64,000 nucleotides of DNA from a virus. The stretch spans positions 1 through 64,000 of the IMG/VR virus record IMGVR_UViG_3300028864_000019, one strand, 5' to 3'. Position numbers and translations under genes: made by a program. The notes under the pieces were generated by a model that ran no database searches, was not told where the DNA came from, and saw nothing but the letters and a program-made list of their open reading frames with translations. Below are positions 42,489 to 50,201 of the stretch, one piece after another (position 1 is the stretch's first letter; every line of letters starts with the position of its first letter).

Positions 42489-42652
42489 TTTTATTTTCCA
42501 TATTTTAGTACGAATGTTTGTTCTCTATTGTTATTATATTACAGAACGTGCGTTTGGTCAATGCAAATTTTAACTATTCCGTATTTTGATAAATATTTAA
42601 CAAATTTATATACATTAAGATAAATTTTTATCAAGGTATTGTCTAAGTATTA

Positions 42653-42714
42653 TTATGTTCATTATGTTCATTGTCTATGTTCATTTTCTATTATACACTA
42701 ATTATCATGATAAT
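42653..42714. promoter_or_regulatory. Possible operator cluster between the HTH genes
   Basis: Three direct repeats of TATGTTCATT at 42654-42685 are followed by a perfect 14-bp palindrome ATTATCATGATAAT at 42701-42714. The 350-bp gap 42489-42839 has no gene. Confidence 0.5.
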
Positions 42715-42772
42715 AGTTTGACTCACAGGCAAACTTTAAGCTAAAGATATGTAAATTACCAATATTTATTCA

Positions 42773-42827
42773 TTGATTCGACAATAACTTTCATGATATA
42801 ATAATGAAAATAATAACTTTTGTCGAA
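42773..42827 (+). promoter_or_regulatory. Promoter and TTCGACAA dyad of the second HTH gene
   Basis: TTGATT, 18 nt, TATAAT. The arms TTCGACAA (42777-42784) and TTGTCGAA (42820-42827) form an inverted repeat across the promoter, one over the -35 and the other next to the AAAGGG ribosome-binding site. Confidence 0.68.
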
Positions 42828-42839
42828 AGGGTCTAGTTA

Positions 42840-43133
42840 ATGTATTACTTACCGATAAAAAAGATAAGGCATCTCAAGGGTATGACATTGAAAGAACTAT
42901 CAGAAAAAACTGGATTATCTATTTCTTATTTGAGTAGATTAGAAGACGATAATAGCACTAGAAGTCGGACTCCAACTTTAATAACTTTAGAAAAAATTGC
43001 AATCGGGCTTTCGGTATGTCCAACAGATTTAATCTTTTACTTATGCACTAATTGTCAAATAAACAACTGTAAAAAGAGAGATAGTATAGATTTAAATAAG
43101 TTAATTGAAGAAAATTTAAACTTTTATATTTAA
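42840..43133 (+). CDS. XRE-family HTH protein with C-terminal cysteines (97 aa)
   Basis: IRHLKGMTLKELSEKTGLSI, SYLSRLEDDN, TLITLEKIAIGLSVCPTDL is a complete HTH_XRE domain. The tail has LCTNCQINNCKK, three cysteines that may bind metal or sense redox. Plus-strand, single-gene transcript with its own promoter dyad and terminator. Likely autoregulated repressor. Confidence 0.82.
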   Translation: MYYLPIKKIRHLKGMTLKELSEKTGLSISYLSRLEDDNSTRSRTPTLITLEKIAIGLSVCPTDLIFYLCTNCQINNCKKRDSIDLNKLIEENLNFYI

Positions 43134-43144
43134 TTATATTATAT

Positions 43145-43174
43145 AAGCTAGGATAAATTTAATAATCCTAGCTT
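43145..43174 (+). terminator. Terminator of the second HTH gene
   Basis: AAGCTAGGAT and ATCCTAGCTT form a perfect 10-bp stem followed by ATTTTTATA. It also sits at the end of the opposing minus-strand AP2 gene. Confidence 0.88.
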
Positions 43175-43185
43175 ATTTTTATATA

Positions 43186-44145
43186 TTAATCATCAATATC
43201 TACTTCATATCTATACATTGAATCATAAAGTTTCTTCGGTATTTTATCTTTATAATAATCTGCTACTTCTTTAATGTGTTTTTCCTTATATACTTTATAT
43301 CTTTGAAATGCTTCATTTTGATCTGAATATGAACCAAGATAAACTTTATTATTTAATAAGGTATTCCTACATGTTGATATAAACTTACCATTATCATCAT
43401 CAAAATATACCCCTATGGGATATTTTCCTCTTGCTTTATCACATTTAGTAAATAAACTATTAATTTTTTGTGGTACAAATACACATGTTTCTGGAGAGTA
43501 TATTTTATTTCCTTTACATAGAATATCCTTATCCAATGCCATAATCTCATTATTTATTTCATAATAATTCTTTTCGTACCACGTTGCAAAGTTTTGGAAA
43601 TTATGCCACGATTTATCTGCTACGCAATATTTATAAGTTGGTGTTTTTAATTTTTGGTTCTCATTGTAGCATCGGGTCAGCATGCTTTTCCATGTCATAA
43701 ATTGCTTATTATATTTTAATTTAGAATAATCAACATGATATTTACCCTCTCCTAAGTAGCCTATATTAAATACAAATTTGTGATATGGGTTTATAATAGT
43801 CCCTAGTTTAAAACTATTATAAGTTTTATGCTTTACAATAATACCATCTTCGAATTTAACATTTATATCGTTTTGATTTATATAGTTGATTATTTCCATT
43901 TTTTCATTTACTTTATTATAATTTGTTTCACCCGTTCTATCTTTAAATTTATTTAGTAATGCACATTCTGGGCATCCATGACCACATAACAAGTTTAATG
44001 GAATAGATTTCCATTCATGATTACATGACTTGTCCTTTACTAAAATTTTAGTTGTGCTATTAATATACTCTTCGATCACCTCAATATTCGGATTAATAAC
44101 AAACATTTCTTCTTTAAATTGTTCTGTAGTTTTTCTTTTCCCCAT
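43186..44145 (-). CDS. AP2-domain homing endonuclease-like protein, copy 2
   Basis: 319 residues. The N-terminus has a zinc-knuckle treble clef (SCNHEWKSIPLNLLCGHGCP, CALLNK) unlike copy 1, then one beta repeat (KFEDGIIVKHKTYNSFKLG). The core TWKSMLTRCYNENQKLKTPT and DKDILCKGNKIYSPETCVFV plus the C-terminal AP2 domain (YPIGVYFDDDNGKFISTCR to YLGSYSDQNEAFQRYKVYK) match 35836-36774. A DNA endonuclease with swapped N-terminal recognition modules is the best reading. GAAGGAG precedes the ATG. Confidence 0.78.
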   Translation of the reverse strand: MGKRKTTEQFKEEMFVINPNIEVIEEYINSTTKILVKDKSCNHEWKSIPLNLLCGHGCPECALLNKFKDRTGETNYNKVNEKMEIINYINQNDINVKFEDGIIVKHKTYNSFKLGTIINPYHKFVFNIGYLGEGKYHVDYSKLKYNKQFMTWKSMLTRCYNENQKLKTPTYKYCVADKSWHNFQNFATWYEKNYYEINNEIMALDKDILCKGNKIYSPETCVFVPQKINSLFTKCDKARGKYPIGVYFDDDNGKFISTCRNTLLNNKVYLGSYSDQNEAFQRYKVYKEKHIKEVADYYKDKIPKKLYDSMYRYEVDIDD

Positions 44146-44198
44146 ATATTATCTTCTCCTTCATATATATTGTTTTAATTTATTTATATATGTACTAA

Positions 44199-44240
44199 TG
44201 TGATATATAATCTATCAAAAGATAAACATTGTATATCACA
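44199..44240. repeat. Inverted repeat upstream of the AP2 gene
   Basis: TGTGATATA and TATATCACA form a 9-bp dyad with a 24-nt spacer. It lies between two minus-strand genes. May be an operator for the AP2 gene or a weak terminator; no U-run follows. Confidence 0.5.
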
Positions 44241-44262
44241 TAAATATTCATAAATATTTATT

Positions 44263-44433
44263 TCAAAGTAATTTTAAATCATCAATATAGCATTCATGAA
44301 TATCTAATCTATCACCTTCATTAACCTTTACAATTGCTACAGGAAATACCTTACCTAATTGCTCTATTACGCCCTCAACTTCAACTCCATGCAGACTTAT
44401 TCCTTGCACATTATCACCAATTTTATAATCCAT
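44263..44433 (-). CDS. Small beta-barrel-like protein (56 aa)
   Basis: MDYKIGDNVQGISLHGVEVE then GVIEQLGKVFPVAIVKVNEG, a KOW/SH3-like short barrel typical of phage proteins. GAGGTGG precedes the ATG. Role unknown. Confidence 0.65.
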   Translation of the reverse strand: MDYKIGDNVQGISLHGVEVEGVIEQLGKVFPVAIVKVNEGDRLDIHECYIDDLKLL

Positions 44434-44474
44434 ATAAACCACCTCATAATATTATTTTCTATATTATAGCTATT

Positions 44475-44717
44475 TTAGCATAATTTAAATGACATTTCTT
44501 TATTTTCTTTATTACTACTGCAAAACATTAAATTCCACATACAATCACATAAATCAGACAACGGGATCACTTCTTTACTTTTATATTTTTTCTTAACTCT
44601 AAACAATTCTTTAATTTGATCTTCAATCTCACAAGGTTTAATACCAATTATGCTCCCTCTATCTACTTTAACACTTATTCCACTATCCATTTTAAAACTC
44701 ACTATACTTTCATACAT
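44475..44717 (-). CDS. Hypothetical small protein (80 aa)
   Basis: Begins MYESIVSFKMDSGISVKVDR. AAAGGTG precedes the ATG at 44717. The leader has the shared box TTTTAAATGAAATTTAATAA. Cys-rich middle LCDCMWNLMFCSS. No family recognised. Confidence 0.66.
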   Translation of the reverse strand: MYESIVSFKMDSGISVKVDRGSIIGIKPCEIEDQIKELFRVKKKYKSKEVIPLSDLCDCMWNLMFCSSNKENKEMSFKLC

Positions 44718-44785
44718 ACTTAATCTCACCTTTCTTTTATTTTTAATTTATTAAATTTCATTTAAAAGTAACATTTCATTCTAAT

Positions 44786-44992
44786 TTATCTATATAGTCT
44801 TAACTCTTTTATGCTTCCAATCAACTTAGATATTGAATCAATTCCAAACAATGATACCCATACATGCGAACAGGTTTGTGCAAGCAGTCCGGACACGGAA
44901 TATTTTATAGCTAATCCTATAGTGACAATCGTCAGCCCCGTAGTCACTATTGCTACTACTATAAATGCGTTGTATAGTTCTTTACTATTCAT
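44786..44992 (-). CDS. Small membrane protein (68 aa)
   Basis: One clear membrane helix (FIVVAIVTTGLTIVTIGLAI) near the N-terminus, then AQTCSHVWVSLFGIDSISKL. Base composition around 44860-44940 is visibly richer in G/C than the neighbours, which may mean recent acquisition. GAGGAG precedes the ATG. Confidence 0.7.
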   Translation of the reverse strand: MNSKELYNAFIVVAIVTTGLTIVTIGLAIKYSVSGLLAQTCSHVWVSLFGIDSISKLIGSIKELRLYR

Positions 44993-45024
44993 ATTTTCAA
45001 GCTCCTCATAATTATTAAGCTGAT

Positions 45025-45177
45025 TTAATTTTTATAATCTTCTTGTAACCCTAACTTATATTTTAATTCATATAACTTTTCTTGCTTTAAAATTATTTCT
45101 GCTTCTAATTCTATTATATCTTCTTGAATATCATAAATCTCGTCTTTAGTCTCATTAATCATATCTTCTTTATTCAT
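45025..45177 (-). CDS. Small coiled-coil protein (50 aa)
   Basis: MNKEDMINETKDEIYDIQED then IIELEAEIILKQEKLYELKY, a single heptad helix, ending GLQEDYKN. GGTGAGGGG lies in the end of the upstream gene. No function assigned. Confidence 0.65.
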   Translation of the reverse strand: MNKEDMINETKDEIYDIQEDIIELEAEIILKQEKLYELKYKLGLQEDYKN

Positions 45178-45179
45178 AT

Positions 45180-45470
45180 TTATCCCCTCACCTTATCTTC
45201 CTTTTTATTGATATGCAATAAAAATACTCTTTCGATATCTTTCACATCTTTTTCAAATTGTTCATCATCATAAATATCACCACTATTAACTATATTTATA
45301 AAAGGAACTATTGCTTCTTCTGTATCATTACAATTAATAAATAAGTCTGGATCTAATCCATATTCATTTTGAATCATATCAATAAATTCTTCACTTAATT
45401 CGCTTACTTTCCTAGCAGTATCATTAATTTGTATTAGTTTTCTCTTTAATTTTGATGGCAATTTATTCAA
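45180..45470 (-). CDS. Hypothetical helical protein (96 aa), UUG start
   Basis: Begins MNKLPSKLKRKLIQINDTAR when TTG 45470 is decoded as Met; GAGGTG precedes it. Contains DLFINCNDTEEAIVPFINIV. No family recognised. Confidence 0.65.
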   Translation of the reverse strand: MNKLPSKLKRKLIQINDTARKVSELSEEFIDMIQNEYGLDPDLFINCNDTEEAIVPFINIVNSGDIYDDEQFEKDVKDIERVFLLHINKKEDKVRG

Positions 45471-45543
45471 TTCTCAACACCTCTTAGTATTAATAATATT
45501 ACCAATTTACCTAGACTCTAAACCTATAAAATCAGATTTTTAT

Positions 45544-46089
45544 TCATTTGTCATTTTCTATATATTTAATAATTTCTTCTTTAAATTTTCTTAATTTTTG
45601 CAACTCTTCATCATCAGTTAATCCTAATAAATAATCGATACTAACATTGAGTAATTCAGCCATTAAAATTAGTTTTTCCGTATCTGGATAATTGACTCCA
45701 GTAGTATATTTACTGACTGTAGATTTTGTTATATTTAGTTTTTTTGCTAGTTCAGATTGTGACATATCGTTTTTATATAATACACCAATTAATCTTTTTG
45801 CAAAAATTTCTTTATTATTAGGATTATTTAACGCTTCATTTAAATTATTTTCAACTGTAAAATCTTTATTACTTATTTCTGTTACATATAACAAATCATC
45901 AATACTAATTTTCAATACCTTTGCTATGTTTGAAAGAATTTCCATTCTTGGAGTCCTATTACCTGTTAGATATCTTGATATTGTGGCTTCCGTTACCCCT
46001 ACTTTCTCTGAGAACTCTTTTTGAGTTAAATTAACAATTTCTAATTCTGCCGCAAGTCTTTCAGCAAATGTTTTATTAATGTTTCTCAC
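45544..46089 (-). CDS. Tandem HTH_XRE repressor
   Basis: Two complete XRE helix-turn-helix domains in one chain: FAERLAAELEIVNLTQKEFS and EKVGVTEATISRYLTGNRTP near residues 8-45, then FAKRLIGVLYKNDMSQSELA and KKLNITKSTVSKYTTGVNYP near 96-135. A GLTDDEELQKL tail follows. A protein with two reading heads can bind a pseudo-palindrome as a monomer, as expected for the dispersed 14-bp motif. The start is unclear: GTG at 46089 overlaps the AAGGAG site, and an ATT 9 nt later is possible. Role as the main repressor is inferred. Confidence 0.82.
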   Translation of the reverse strand: MRNINKTFAERLAAELEIVNLTQKEFSEKVGVTEATISRYLTGNRTPRMEILSNIAKVLKISIDDLLYVTEISNKDFTVENNLNEALNNPNNKEIFAKRLIGVLYKNDMSQSELAKKLNITKSTVSKYTTGVNYPDTEKLILMAELLNVSIDYLLGLTDDEELQKLRKFKEEIIKYIENDK

Positions 46090-46114
46090 TCCTTAACTTT
46101 ATAAAATTCCTATC

Positions 46115-46255
46115 TTATTTAGATTCATCGTCTTTCCATATACAAGCATAAATATCATCCTTACAAACATAAGTTAGTTTATTAGTATTGTTTAATTGTA
46201 TTTGATATGGACAACAATTATCAGGTTTATGACATTCATATATATTTTTACTCAT
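46115..46255 (-). CDS. Small cysteine-rich protein (46 aa)
   Basis: MSKNIYECHKPDNCCPYQIQ then LNNTNKLTYVCKDDIYACIW; five cysteines and one His suggest a metal site. GGAAGTG precedes the ATG. It is first in a transcript with the tandem-HTH gene, whose start lies just downstream. Confidence 0.68.
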   Translation of the reverse strand: MSKNIYECHKPDNCCPYQIQLNNTNKLTYVCKDDIYACIWKDDESK

Positions 46256-46281
46256 TACTTCACTTCCTTTATATTTATAAT

Positions 46282-46310
46282 ATTATACCATTTTACTAAA
46301 TTTTAGTCAC
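46282..46310 (-). promoter_or_regulatory. Promoter of the tandem-HTH operon with a palindromic spacer
   Basis: GTGACT, 17 nt, TATAAT on the minus strand. The -35/spacer holds the palindrome ACTAAAATTTAGT, a likely repressor site different from the 14-bp motif. Confidence 0.68.
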
Positions 46311-46339
46311 TTTTGATAAAAGATTTAATTTATAGGGTT

Positions 46340-47254
46340 TTATAAATCCTCCATAACGTTTTTCATACGCTCTTCGTCCATTGTTATATATACTCTCGAA
46401 GTGTTGATATTTTCATGCCCTAAAACTTCTGCTACCATTAAAATATCTTTAGTTTTTCTGTATACATTAGTTCCTACGGTATGCCTTGTAGTATGTGTTA
46501 CATATTTCTTATCTGTAAGACGTGCTATTTTGTATAATTTTTTCATCATAACTTGCACTGAACTTTTATCAATACCCCTTCTAAAATTTGATATGAATAG
46601 AACATTCTTATATTCCTCATCAACACCTTCTACTATTCTATTTTCCATATATTCTTTTATTGCTTCTAAACATTTTTTATTTAAATAAACAGAATCTTCT
46701 TTATTTCCTTTTCTTAATATTAGTAATTTATTTTCTTGAATATCATTTAGTTTTATATGAGCAAGTTCTGAAACACGAATACCAGTATTTAATAGTATAG
46801 TCACAATACATTTATTTCTATAATAAAACATATCTTCACGATTCAAAGCATCATATATTTTTTCAACTTGTTCATCTGTAAATGCTATTGGAATTTTCTT
46901 ACCTATTTTGGGGCTATCTAAATCTTCTGCTATATTTGTAGCTACAATATTTTCTTTACGCAAATATTTCCAATAAGATCTTAAACAAGCAACCTTTCTA
47001 GCTCTTGCATATTCTGAATTTTCTAGTTTATTTTTTGAATAGTTTATAAATTTATTTAAATCGTATGTTTGTAATGATTTTAATGTTTTATTGGAAATTT
47101 CTTTTTTATTTTTGTAATCTTTCAAGAATGTAAAAAATACTCTTAAATCTGATTCATACCCTGATATTGTTGTTTTAGCTTTATTATCTGTATTTAATTG
47201 TTCTAAAAAATCCATTGCTGATAATGGTAATTTTATATTATTTTTCTTTTCCAT
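46340..47254 (-). CDS. Tyrosine recombinase / integrase (XerC/D type)
   Basis: 304 residues from the ATG at 47254 (RBS GGAGTG). SAM-like N-terminal domain at 10-100, then the catalytic domain with NTGIRVSELAHIKL (Arg), HTTRHTVGT (H-x-x-R), LGHENINTSRVYI (His and nucleophile Tyr). All catalytic residues are present. Could integrate the element or resolve multimers. It is close to the repressor genes, as in temperate phage integration modules. Confidence 0.88.
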   Translation of the reverse strand: MEKKNNIKLPLSAMDFLEQLNTDNKAKTTISGYESDLRVFFTFLKDYKNKKEISNKTLKSLQTYDLNKFINYSKNKLENSEYARARKVACLRSYWKYLRKENIVATNIAEDLDSPKIGKKIPIAFTDEQVEKIYDALNREDMFYYRNKCIVTILLNTGIRVSELAHIKLNDIQENKLLILRKGNKEDSVYLNKKCLEAIKEYMENRIVEGVDEEYKNVLFISNFRRGIDKSSVQVMMKKLYKIARLTDKKYVTHTTRHTVGTNVYRKTKDILMVAEVLGHENINTSRVYITMDEERMKNVMEDL

Positions 47255-47285
47255 GATTGTCACTCCTTATTTTTTTGTTTACATA

Positions 47286-47339
47286 TGTAATATTACAATT
47301 TGTTTTAGTAATTATATTTTTTATATTAATTTTATGCAA
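47286..47339 (-). promoter_or_regulatory. Integrase promoter with operator palindrome
   Basis: TTGCAT (47334-47339), 17 nt, TATAAT (47311-47316). The spacer contains AAATTAATATA, the dispersed motif. A perfect 12-bp palindrome TGTAATATTACA lies at 47286-47297 in the leader. Confidence 0.75.
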
Positions 47340-47340
47340 G

Positions 47341-47372
47341 TTATAAGAAAAATATTCCTTATAACCTCTGAA
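47341..47372. repeat. Inverted repeat downstream of 47417-47821
   Basis: GTTATAAG and CTTATAAC form an 8-bp stem with a 10-nt loop between the upstream gene's stop and the integrase promoter. It could be a weak terminator or part of an attachment or Xis site. Confidence 0.45.
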
Positions 47373-47416
47373 AACTAACACTAATAACTTGGTAAATTGA
47401 TAGTTTTAGCATCTTA

Positions 47417-47821
47417 TTACATACCCATTTTAACATCTATACCTTGCCATATTATACTCCAAATACAAGCAAATCCACATAAGATTATATCGCCCCACCA
47501 AAATATATCATTATGAGTTATAAAATTTAATATCAAACTAAGTATTCCTAACATTACACTTATCCAAAATACCATATTTATAAATTTACTATCTTCTTTA
47601 TAAACTTTATTACTATGACACATATCATGCCTATAATTTTTATTTTCACAACATGGACAAATAACATAGTCTGATGATGATTTATTATTTCTATCATTCA
47701 TATAAAAATCATTTTCATGAAAAATGTGACTACATACTTTTTCTTTCCCTTTCTTATTTTTATAGAAACCTCCACAAAAATAAGAACTCTTTGTATAATA
47801 ATTTTCTTCAATACTTTTCAT
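47417..47821 (-). CDS. Zinc-finger membrane protein (134 aa)
   Basis: N-terminal CGGFYKNKKGKEKVCSHIFH and CPCCENKNYRHDMC, a zinc-binding region, followed by two membrane helices (FWISVMLGILSLILNFI and WGDIILCGFACIWSIIW). Cytoplasmic-side finger with a membrane anchor is the expected topology. No family recognised. Confidence 0.72.
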   Translation of the reverse strand: MKSIEENYYTKSSYFCGGFYKNKKGKEKVCSHIFHENDFYMNDRNNKSSSDYVICPCCENKNYRHDMCHSNKVYKEDSKFINMVFWISVMLGILSLILNFITHNDIFWWGDIILCGFACIWSIIWQGIDVKMGM

Positions 47822-47879
47822 AACACTATATCCTTCCTTAATTTATTATATTCTATTAAATCAATGTATTTATCAACTT

Positions 47880-48062
47880 TTATAAAATATGTCCACCTAA
47901 TTCAATGCTCCACTCATTTAATCTAAATATTCCATATGCACCATTGTATTTAACCTCATATCCAATTAAATCATGGTTTGAATTATATAACTCATTACTT
48001 ATTATTCCTTTATAAGTAATTGTTGTACCACCTATTTTCTTAACACATTTGATAGACCTCAA
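47880..48062 (-). CDS. Small beta-barrel-like protein (60 aa), UUG start
   Basis: Begins MRSIKCVKKIGGTTITYKGI when TTG 48062 is read as Met; GAGGTGG precedes it. SH3/KOW-like barrel pattern as at 44263-44433. Role unknown. Confidence 0.62.
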   Translation of the reverse strand: MRSIKCVKKIGGTTITYKGIISNELYNSNHDLIGYEVKYNGAYGIFRLNEWSIELGGHIL

Positions 48063-48103
48063 TTCTCCCACCTCACTTCCAATGAAATTATGATATTATT
48101 GCC

Positions 48104-48262
48104 TTATCTATCAACTTCAACTTCCATTCCTAAATCTTCTAATAAATCTTTAATATTACACGCCAACTCTCTTACACCACATTGCGAATCAAATGACCAT
48201 CCATTTACCCAAATCATAGTATCTCCTATTTCAATTATAACCTTTTTCTTTTCATCTTCCAT
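48104..48262 (-). CDS. Small protein (52 aa)
   Basis: MEDEKKKVIIEIGDTMIWVN then GWSFDSQCGVRELACNIKDL; short strand-helix unit. GGAGGAAAG precedes the ATG. Fills a gap between neighbours; no family known. Confidence 0.65.
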   Translation of the reverse strand: MEDEKKKVIIEIGDTMIWVNGWSFDSQCGVRELACNIKDLLEDLGMEVEVDR

Positions 48263-48310
48263 TTTCTCTTTCCTCCTAAACTCAATATTTTAATGACTCT
48301 TCAATTAGCA

Positions 48311-48634
48311 TCAAAACACAAGCAACCCATATTTTTCAATATATCCTTTTAAATCCATAGGCATGTTATCAAATAATCTAAACAAAAAGTATTGATAACT
48401 ATTAACTTTCATTAATTCATCTTTGTGTATACCTACTGTCAGGTTACTAAATTGATATTGAAGATTTTTATCTATAAAAGATATTCCTAAAACTAAATAA
48501 TCTGCATCATTGAATCCTTTAATGTTCATTCCAGAAATTTTTGTATGATTGTAATAGTTCATCCAATCCATAATATTATATTCAATTGTTTGACCAATTT
48601 TTATAACTTTAGCATTCTCTTTAAAATTTTTCAT
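48311..48634 (-). CDS. Hypothetical protein (107 aa)
   Basis: Begins MKNFKENAKVIKIGQTIEYN. Beta-rich with NYHTHK-like MDWMNYYNHTKISGMNIKGF. GAGAGGA precedes the ATG. Family not recognised. Confidence 0.66.
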   Translation of the reverse strand: MKNFKENAKVIKIGQTIEYNIMDWMNYYNHTKISGMNIKGFNDADYLVLGISFIDKNLQYQFSNLTVGIHKDELMKVNSYQYFLFRLFDNMPMDLKGYIEKYGLLVF

Positions 48635-48656
48635 ATAAATAATCCTCTCTTATATT

Positions 48657-48803
48657 TTATTTTATTTGCACTAATTCAACTTCATCAGTTTTCAATCTTC
48701 TAATTCCTCCATATGTAAATAATTCAATGGTATCACCTTTAACAAATCCTATAAATACTTTATCCTTTAGTTTATCATCATTTAATATTTTAAAAGCTCC
48801 CAA
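48657..48803 (-). CDS. Small protein (48 aa), UUG start
   Basis: TTG at 48803 after CAGGAGG opens MGAFKILNDDKLKDKVFIGF, then TIELFTYGGIRRLKTDEVEL. Barrel-like small protein. The upstream 29-aa gene ends in the same ribosome-binding region. Confidence 0.58.
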   Translation of the reverse strand: MGAFKILNDDKLKDKVFIGFVKGDTIELFTYGGIRRLKTDEVELVQIK

Positions 48804-48827
48804 TGTTATCTTACCTCCTGAATCCCA

Positions 48828-48917
48828 CTATATTTTTTCTTTGTTTATTCTTAGTAACATCTTTATAGCTAATTCATATTCTCCAGCTTCTAATAACCCT
48901 TTTATAATACCTTTCAT
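48828..48917 (-). CDS. Very small helical protein (29 aa)
   Basis: MKGIIKGLLEAGEYELAIKM then LLRINKEKI. Begins after AGGAGGTAG, directly below a strong promoter (48961-48989), so it is the first gene of that transcript. A short amphipathic helix; may be a leader peptide. Confidence 0.55.
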   Translation of the reverse strand: MKGIIKGLLEAGEYELAIKMLLRINKEKI

Positions 48918-48960
48918 TTCAACTACCTCCTATTTGTTATTTTCTTAATCTCTTTTCTAT

Positions 48961-48989
48961 ATTATAGCATTTATATTTCAATATTGCAA
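48961..48989 (-). promoter_or_regulatory. Sigma-A promoter of the 47.9-48.9 kb genes
   Basis: TTGCAA, 17 nt, TATAAT, with AATAAATTAATATA 7 nt upstream of the -35 (48997-49010). Confidence 0.82.
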
Positions 48990-49010
48990 TACTTTATATA
49001 TTAATTTATT

Positions 49011-49301
49011 TTAATAATTATACAATCCCAGATCTTTATGAATTGCCTTGTAAAATAACGCCATAACTTCAGCTTCTTTGAGGTAATGACACCTTACATT
49101 TCTTTCACCATCTTGATTACTCATTACAAAATCATACGTTAAGAATCCATCTACTGTTATGCTAATTTTGTAATACTCGTAGCTATCTTCATCTATAATA
49201 TACTCTAAGCAACCGTTTATATACATATTATCTTTTCTATAAGTAACACACCATTCATCTCCTAAGATTGCATTTAACTTTAACATTAAATTATATAACA
49301 T
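49011..49301 (-). CDS. Hypothetical protein (96 aa)
   Basis: Begins MLYNLMLKLNAILGDEWCVT. Mixed alpha/beta, with a beta hairpin around LEYIIDEDSYEYYKISITVD. AAGGAG precedes the ATG. No family recognised. Confidence 0.68.
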   Translation of the reverse strand: MLYNLMLKLNAILGDEWCVTYRKDNMYINGCLEYIIDEDSYEYYKISITVDGFLTYDFVMSNQDGERNVRCHYLKEAEVMALFYKAIHKDLGLYNY

Positions 49302-49417
49302 TTCAACTTGCTCCTTATTTAATTTGCTTCTTTGATATATTATATTCAGCTATACTTAAAATAGTACCACAAAAATAATAAATTAATATAATAACTTAAA
49401 AACTATATATAGATAAA

Positions 49418-49588
49418 CTATCCCAACCAATATGCAAATGCTCCTATACTTAAAATTAATAATATAATCAATATCCTAACTATTATTCCCATATAATTAT
49501 AACTCAATTTAACATCAAATATTTTATTGTCTATGTGAAATTTTCTACTTTGGTATAGATACTCACTTATTTCTTTTTTAGATTTCAT
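49418..49588 (-). CDS. Small membrane protein (56 aa)
   Basis: MKSKKEISEYLYQSRKFHID, then NKIFDVKLSYNYMGIIVRIL and a membrane helix LIILLILSIGAFAYWLG. Tail-anchored type. Its start overlaps the end of the HTH gene upstream. No family recognised. Confidence 0.62.
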   Translation of the reverse strand: MKSKKEISEYLYQSRKFHIDNKIFDVKLSYNYMGIIVRILIILLILSIGAFAYWLG

Positions 49589-49596
49589 TATATCGC

Positions 49597-49908
49597 CTAC
49601 TTTCTATTCATTTCCATTTCTAAAATAATATTTACTGTATGCTTACCCATATCATCAAGACTATTATATTTATCTAACAGTTTCTTTTCACTTTCAGTTA
49701 AATAATTATTATTCCAACCCATTAACCAATCAGGAGCGACTTCTAATATATCAGCTAATCTTTCTATCTTATCAAAAGGTATATTTGATATTACACCACT
49801 TTCATATCTTTGTAATGTTGGCTTACTTACTCCTAGTTTTCTAGATACTTCGTCTAATGTCATATTTAATTCTAATCTTCTATTTTTAATATTCTCTTTA
49901 AAACTCAT
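49597..49908 (-). CDS. XRE-family HTH regulator (103 aa)
   Basis: MSFKENIKNRRLELNMTLDE, VSRKLGVSKPTLQRYESGV and ADILEVAPDWLMGWNNN form a CI/Cro-type HTH_XRE domain. The C-terminal tail (LTESEKKLLDKYNSLDDMGK) resembles repressor linkers without a peptidase domain. GGAAG precedes the ATG. Confidence 0.85.
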   Translation of the reverse strand: MSFKENIKNRRLELNMTLDEVSRKLGVSKPTLQRYESGVISNIPFDKIERLADILEVAPDWLMGWNNNYLTESEKKLLDKYNSLDDMGKHTVNIILEMEMNRK

Positions 49909-50080
49909 AATTTTCTTCCTTTATAACTCTTCTTTGCTCTCTTTGAAGAACTAAATTAGCCATATTCATATAAAAATCCTGTTCTTCCTTTGTTTTTGCC
50001 TCATTAAATAATTCCTTTAACTCTGAATATGAATACTTTAAAAACTGATTATACAAATTAAAATTCGATTTGTTATCCAT
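49898..50080 (-). CDS. Small helical protein (60 aa)
   Basis: Begins MDNKSNFNLYNQFLKYSYSE, all helices, overlaps the HTH start by 11 nt. TGGAG precedes the ATG at 50080. Possibly a partner of the HTH protein; no family known. Confidence 0.65.
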   Translation of the reverse strand: MDNKSNFNLYNQFLKYSYSELKELFNEAKTKEEQDFYMNMANLVLQREQRRVIKEENYEF

Positions 50081-50201
50081 AATATAATTCTCCATTCATT
50101 TTATATACATATAATTATATCATATATTTATTTTAATATTATACTATATAATTCTCAAAATATTCCAGTTATTTTTAACGTAAAATACCGAATTTAATTG
50201 C

